From: F23-B02 sp963633225
GTDB taxonomy: Bacteria; Bacillota; Clostridia; Oscillospirales; Oscillospiraceae
Assembly: GCA_963633225.1 (NCBI GenBank)
Contig: CAVGXR010000069.1
Location: 1 to 14,574 of the forward strand
Direction: 5' to 3'
DNA: 14,574 nt
A program made the translations under genes and the position numbers. The notes beneath the pieces are model-generated. The model was not told where the DNA came from, did no database searches, and saw only the letters and a program-made list of their open reading frames with translations. Position 1 is the stretch's first letter, and the number at the start of each line of letters is the position of its first letter. This document shows positions 12,709 through 14,574 of this stretch, one piece after another.

Positions 12709-13717
12709 TGCCGAACAGCTCCTTTATGGCCTGCTCGTTTATCTTCGAGCCGATGACGCACACGCGACCCGTGACGGCAGCGCCGCCGCGGCGGATGTCC
12801 GCCTCGCCGGGGACATAGTCGAAATAGATCCAGCCGCCGTCGGAGGCATCGACAAAGCCCTTTGCACGCAGGATCGTGCCGTAGCTTGCGTCCTCGTCAA
12901 ACTCCGAAAGCGCCTTCCTGATCTCGGCCTCGCTGAATTTCTTCGGAGTCTCAACGCCCCATGAGGTGAACACCTCGTCGGCGTGGTGATGGCCGTGGTC
13001 GTGGCCGCAGCCGCAGCTGCAGCTGTCGCCGTGGTCATGATGATGCTCGTGGTCGTGGTCATGGTCATGGTCATGGTGATGCTCGGAGTGGTCGTGGTGC
13101 TCCATCTCCTGCATGGTGGTGGACAGGGAGTCGATGCGCTCCATAACGTCAACGATCTGCTTGCCGTTGAGCTCCGGCCAGGGCGTGGTTATGATGGTCG
13201 CGTTGGGGTTGAGCTGGCTGAGCATTGCGCTTGCGGTGACGACCTTGCCGTCGGCGGCGGAGTCGGTGCGGCTGAGGACGATAACGTCGGCGTTGTGCAC
13301 CTGATCGTTGAAAAATTCGCCGAAGTTGCGGATGTACATGCGGCAGCGGCCCGCGTCAACGACGGTGACCTTTGCGCCGATCTCGCAGCCGGGCACGCTT
13401 GCGACGGCCTTCGCAACGTCCGAGAGCTTGCCAACGCCGCTCGGCTCGATGAGGATGCGGTCGGGGTGGTACTGCTCGATGACCTTCTGAAGTGCGGCGG
13501 TGAAGTCGCCGACGAGTGTGCAGCAGATGCAGCCGGAGTTCATCTCGGTTATCTCAACGCCCGCATCGCGCAGGAAGCCGCCGTCAACGGCGATCTCGCC
13601 GAACTCGTTCTCGATGAGGACGAGCTTTTCGTTTTTATAGCCCTCCGCGATGAGCTTGCGGATGAGCGTGGTCTTGCCCGCTCCGAGGAAGCCGGAAAAA
13701 ATGTCTATCTTAGTCAA
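12701..13717 (-). CDS. COG0523 (CobW/ZNG1-type) GTPase with His-rich metal-binding loop
   Basis: A 338-residue G3E GTPase, probably a metal (zinc-type) chaperone or insertase. Walker A GFLGAGKTT is at residues 9-17, the conserved metal motif CICC at 63-66, Walker B ILIEPSG at 88-94 and the base-recognition motif SRTD at 149-152. A loop at about 207-245 is made almost entirely of His and Asp with an inserted CSCGC, then the CobW C-terminal domain follows. The start is uncertain: the TTG at 13717 (MTKIDIFSGFLG) is 8 bp from GGAGG and fits the family, while the ATG at 13723 is only 2 bp from that site. It is first gene of a two-gene operon and divergent from a GNAT gene. Exact metal and client protein cannot be told. 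Confidence 0.9.
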   Translation of the reverse strand: MTKIDIFSGFLGAGKTTLIRKLIAEGYKNEKLVLIENEFGEIAVDGGFLRDAGVEITEMNSGCICCTLVGDFTAALQKVIEQYHPDRILIEPSGVGKLSDVAKAVASVPGCEIGAKVTVVDAGRCRMYIRNFGEFFNDQVHNADVIVLSRTDSAADGKVVTASAMLSQLNPNATIITTPWPELNGKQIVDVMERIDSLSTTMQEMEHHDHSEHHHDHDHDHDHEHHHDHGDSCSCGCGHDHGHHHADEVFTSWGVETPKKFSEAEIRKALSEFDEDASYGTILRAKGFVDASDGGWIYFDYVPGEADIRRGGAAVTGRVCVIGSKINEQAIKELFGIE

Positions 13718-13756
13718 GGTCATTACCTCCTTAATAATATACAAGTCCAAAATGAT

Positions 13757-13784
13757 ATTATACCACGCTTTTGCGAATTTGCAA
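13757..13784 (-). promoter_or_regulatory. Promoter of the CobW-like gene pair
   Basis: On the minus strand TTGCAA (13784-13779), a 16 bp spacer, then TATAAT (13762-13757), about 40 bp from the start codon. The -35 box lies within the palindrome at 13770-13785. Confidence 0.7.
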
Positions 13785-13785
13785 A
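13770..13785. promoter_or_regulatory. Candidate operator palindrome over the CobW promoter -35 box
   Basis: TTTGCGAATTTGCAAA is a 16-bp near-perfect inverted repeat (one mismatched pair). It covers the -35 box of the minus-strand promoter and lies just upstream of the likely plus-strand promoter. It does not match the Bacillus Zur box as I know it. An operator role is inferred from position only. Confidence 0.4.
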
Positions 13786-13786
13786 C

Positions 13787-13815
13787 TTGTGTTTGACGCG
13801 GGTTTCGTATATAAT
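13787..13815 (+). promoter_or_regulatory. Probable promoter of the GNAT gene
   Basis: TATAAT (13810-13815) is a perfect -10 box; a weak -35, TTGTGT (13787-13792), lies 17 bp upstream. The better-looking TTGACG at 13793 is only 11 bp away and cannot pair with this -10 box. Confidence 0.6.
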
Positions 13816-13852
13816 CAAAGGCCGAAAAAAACATAGAAGGACGGAAAAACTC

Positions 13853-14350
13853 ATGAATATAAGACACGCTGACATGAACGATCTCAAGGCGATAGCCGCC
13901 GTCGAGGCGCGCTGCTTCCCCGCTGCCGAGGCTGCGACGGAGGCCGAGTTTGCCGGAAGGATCAAATATTACGGGAACCACTTCTGGCTCATGTTCGACA
14001 ATGACGAGCTCGTCGCCTTTGTTGACGGCTTCGTCACCGATGAGCCCGACCTCACTGACGAAATGTACGAAAACGCCTCCCTTCACAATGAGCAGGGCGC
14101 GTGGCAGATGATCTTCGGCGTGAACACCGTGCCCGAGTACCGCCGTCGCGGCCTTGCCGGAGAGCTCATACGCTGCGCCATCGACGAGGCGCGGCAGCAG
14201 CAGCGGCGCGGCCTCGTGCTGACCTGCAAGGATAAGCTTGTGCACTACTACGCCTCCTTCGGCTTTGCTGATGAGGGCGTGTCCGACAAGTCCTCCCACG
14301 GCGGTGTCGTCTGGCACCAGATGCGCCTTGTCTTTTCAGATGCGCATTGA
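13853..14350 (+). CDS. GNAT family N-acetyltransferase
   Basis: A 165-residue cytoplasmic acetyl-CoA-dependent acetyltransferase. MNIRHADMNDLKAIAAVEARCFP is the usual GNAT beginning. Motif A appears as IFGVNTVPEYRRRGLAGELI, with the acetyl-CoA pyrophosphate loop RRRGLAG at 97-103, and motif B as LTCKDKLVHYYASFGF. The ending HGGVVWHQM resembles bacterial arylalkylamine N-acetyltransferase-like proteins, but substrate is not known. ATG at 13853 follows AGAAGGA; longer upstream reading is antisense to the CobW gene and rejected. The final residues, FSDAH, and the TGA stop are read from the end of repeat element F1, so the original C-terminus may have been replaced. No terminator is visible before the window end. 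Confidence 0.88.
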   Translation: MNIRHADMNDLKAIAAVEARCFPAAEAATEAEFAGRIKYYGNHFWLMFDNDELVAFVDGFVTDEPDLTDEMYENASLHNEQGAWQMIFGVNTVPEYRRRGLAGELIRCAIDEARQQQRRGLVLTCKDKLVHYYASFGFADEGVSDKSSHGGVVWHQMRLVFSDAH

Positions 14351-14418
14351 CGCAGTCACGGATACGCATATTGCGGTATCCCGACCGGCGGCAGTGGAGG
14401 AAATAAGAACGTTTCGCG
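14333..14418 (+). repeat. Truncated palindromic element F1
   Basis: An 86 bp left-arm fragment starting TTTTCAGATGCGCATTGACG and ending GAACGTTTCGCG, where the T-tract of F2 begins; this is the same kind of junction as C1/C2. It overlaps the last codons and stop of the GNAT gene. Confidence 0.85.
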
Positions 14419-14574
14419 TTTTTTCAGAGGCGCATTAGGTCTGTACCTATACGGAGAGTGCGGTGTCCCGACTGGTGGATGCAGACAAAATAAAAACACT
14501 CGCGCCTCCCGCGAGTACGGTGCTGTGTTTGTGCTTCACATCAAATACTGCAACGCACCCTGTAGGGAACGGGC
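14419..14574 (+). repeat. Palindromic element F2, left part (truncated by window end)
   Basis: It begins TTTTTTCAGAGGCGCATTAGG and CTGTACCTATACGG, like A and C2. An altered arm follows (CTCGCG-CCTC-CCGCGAG hairpin near 14501-14517, and CATCAAATACTGC). It reaches the start of the GTAGGGAACGGGC palindrome at the window edge. Core and right arm are outside. Confidence 0.85.

Noticed and set aside
13770..13785. Zur box upstream of the CobW gene
   Set aside because: The palindrome does not resemble the AAATCGTAAT-type Zur motif; kept only as an unnamed candidate operator.
13793..13815. TTGACG and TATAAT as a promoter pair for the GNAT gene
   Set aside because: The spacer is only 11 bp. TTGTGT at 17 bp is weaker in sequence but has proper spacing.
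12983..14350. N-terminal extension of the GNAT frame across the CobW gene
   Set aside because: The extension reads the antisense of the His-rich loop (runs of Val, Met, Ala) and crosses both promoters; the GNAT fold starts at the ATG at 13853.

Overview
The window looks like chromosomal DNA of a spore-forming, fairly GC-rich member of the Clostridia (Firmicutes), probably a gut relative of the Oscillospiraceae/Ruminococcaceae. The basis is the spore-specific protease gpr, the Spo0J/Soj-type parAB genes with Bacillus-type parS sites, strong AGGAGG ribosome binding sites, a clostridial-type seryl-tRNA synthetase and an rpsF-ssb-rpsR operon. I cannot name the genus from sequence alone.

Layout from left to right. 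The 3' part of a TRAP transporter permease (+) converges on a minus-strand block transcribed in the order gpr, parA, parB, serS, mscL. Three parS-like sites lie between gpr and parA, touching the parA promoter. rpsT (+) is divergent from gpr and has a structured leader. An MFS transporter (-) converges on rpsT and shares its terminator; its own leader carries a terminator hairpin, possibly an attenuator. The rpsF-ssb-rpsR operon (+) has a consensus promoter and an S6:S18-type leader. Next come a membrane-anchored glycerophosphodiester phosphodiesterase (+), a translationally coupled pair of COG0523/CobW-like GTPase genes (-), one with a His-rich metal-binding loop and one fused to a YcgQ/DUF1980-like domain, and a divergent GNAT acetyltransferase (+).

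The most unusual content is not coding. About 3.0 kb of the 14.6 kb (roughly 21%) is made of six blocks (A to F) of one family of long imperfect palindromes. Complete copies are about 430 to 585 bp. Each is bounded by inverted termini of the form T-tract plus A(G/C)(A/T)GGCGCATT. The arms carry further small palindromes (GCAGCAT...ATGCTGC and GGAACAGGC...GCCTGTTCC), and the centre holds a bidirectional terminator-like hairpin (AAAAGACAGCT...AGCTGTCTTTT). No transposase or other convincing protein is encoded in them. They sit precisely at gene borders. Their ends supply the stop codon of mscL and the last codons plus stop of serS and of the acetyltransferase. One starts on the U-tract of the rpsR terminator. 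Three different promoters have their -35 box exactly 3 bp beyond an element end, and all three use the GTGGCGC version of the terminus. The central hairpin is also found, without arms, as the rpsT terminator. I read this as a non-autonomous, MITE-like or REP-like intergenic family that has become part of transcription boundaries. Whether it has been described before cannot be decided here.
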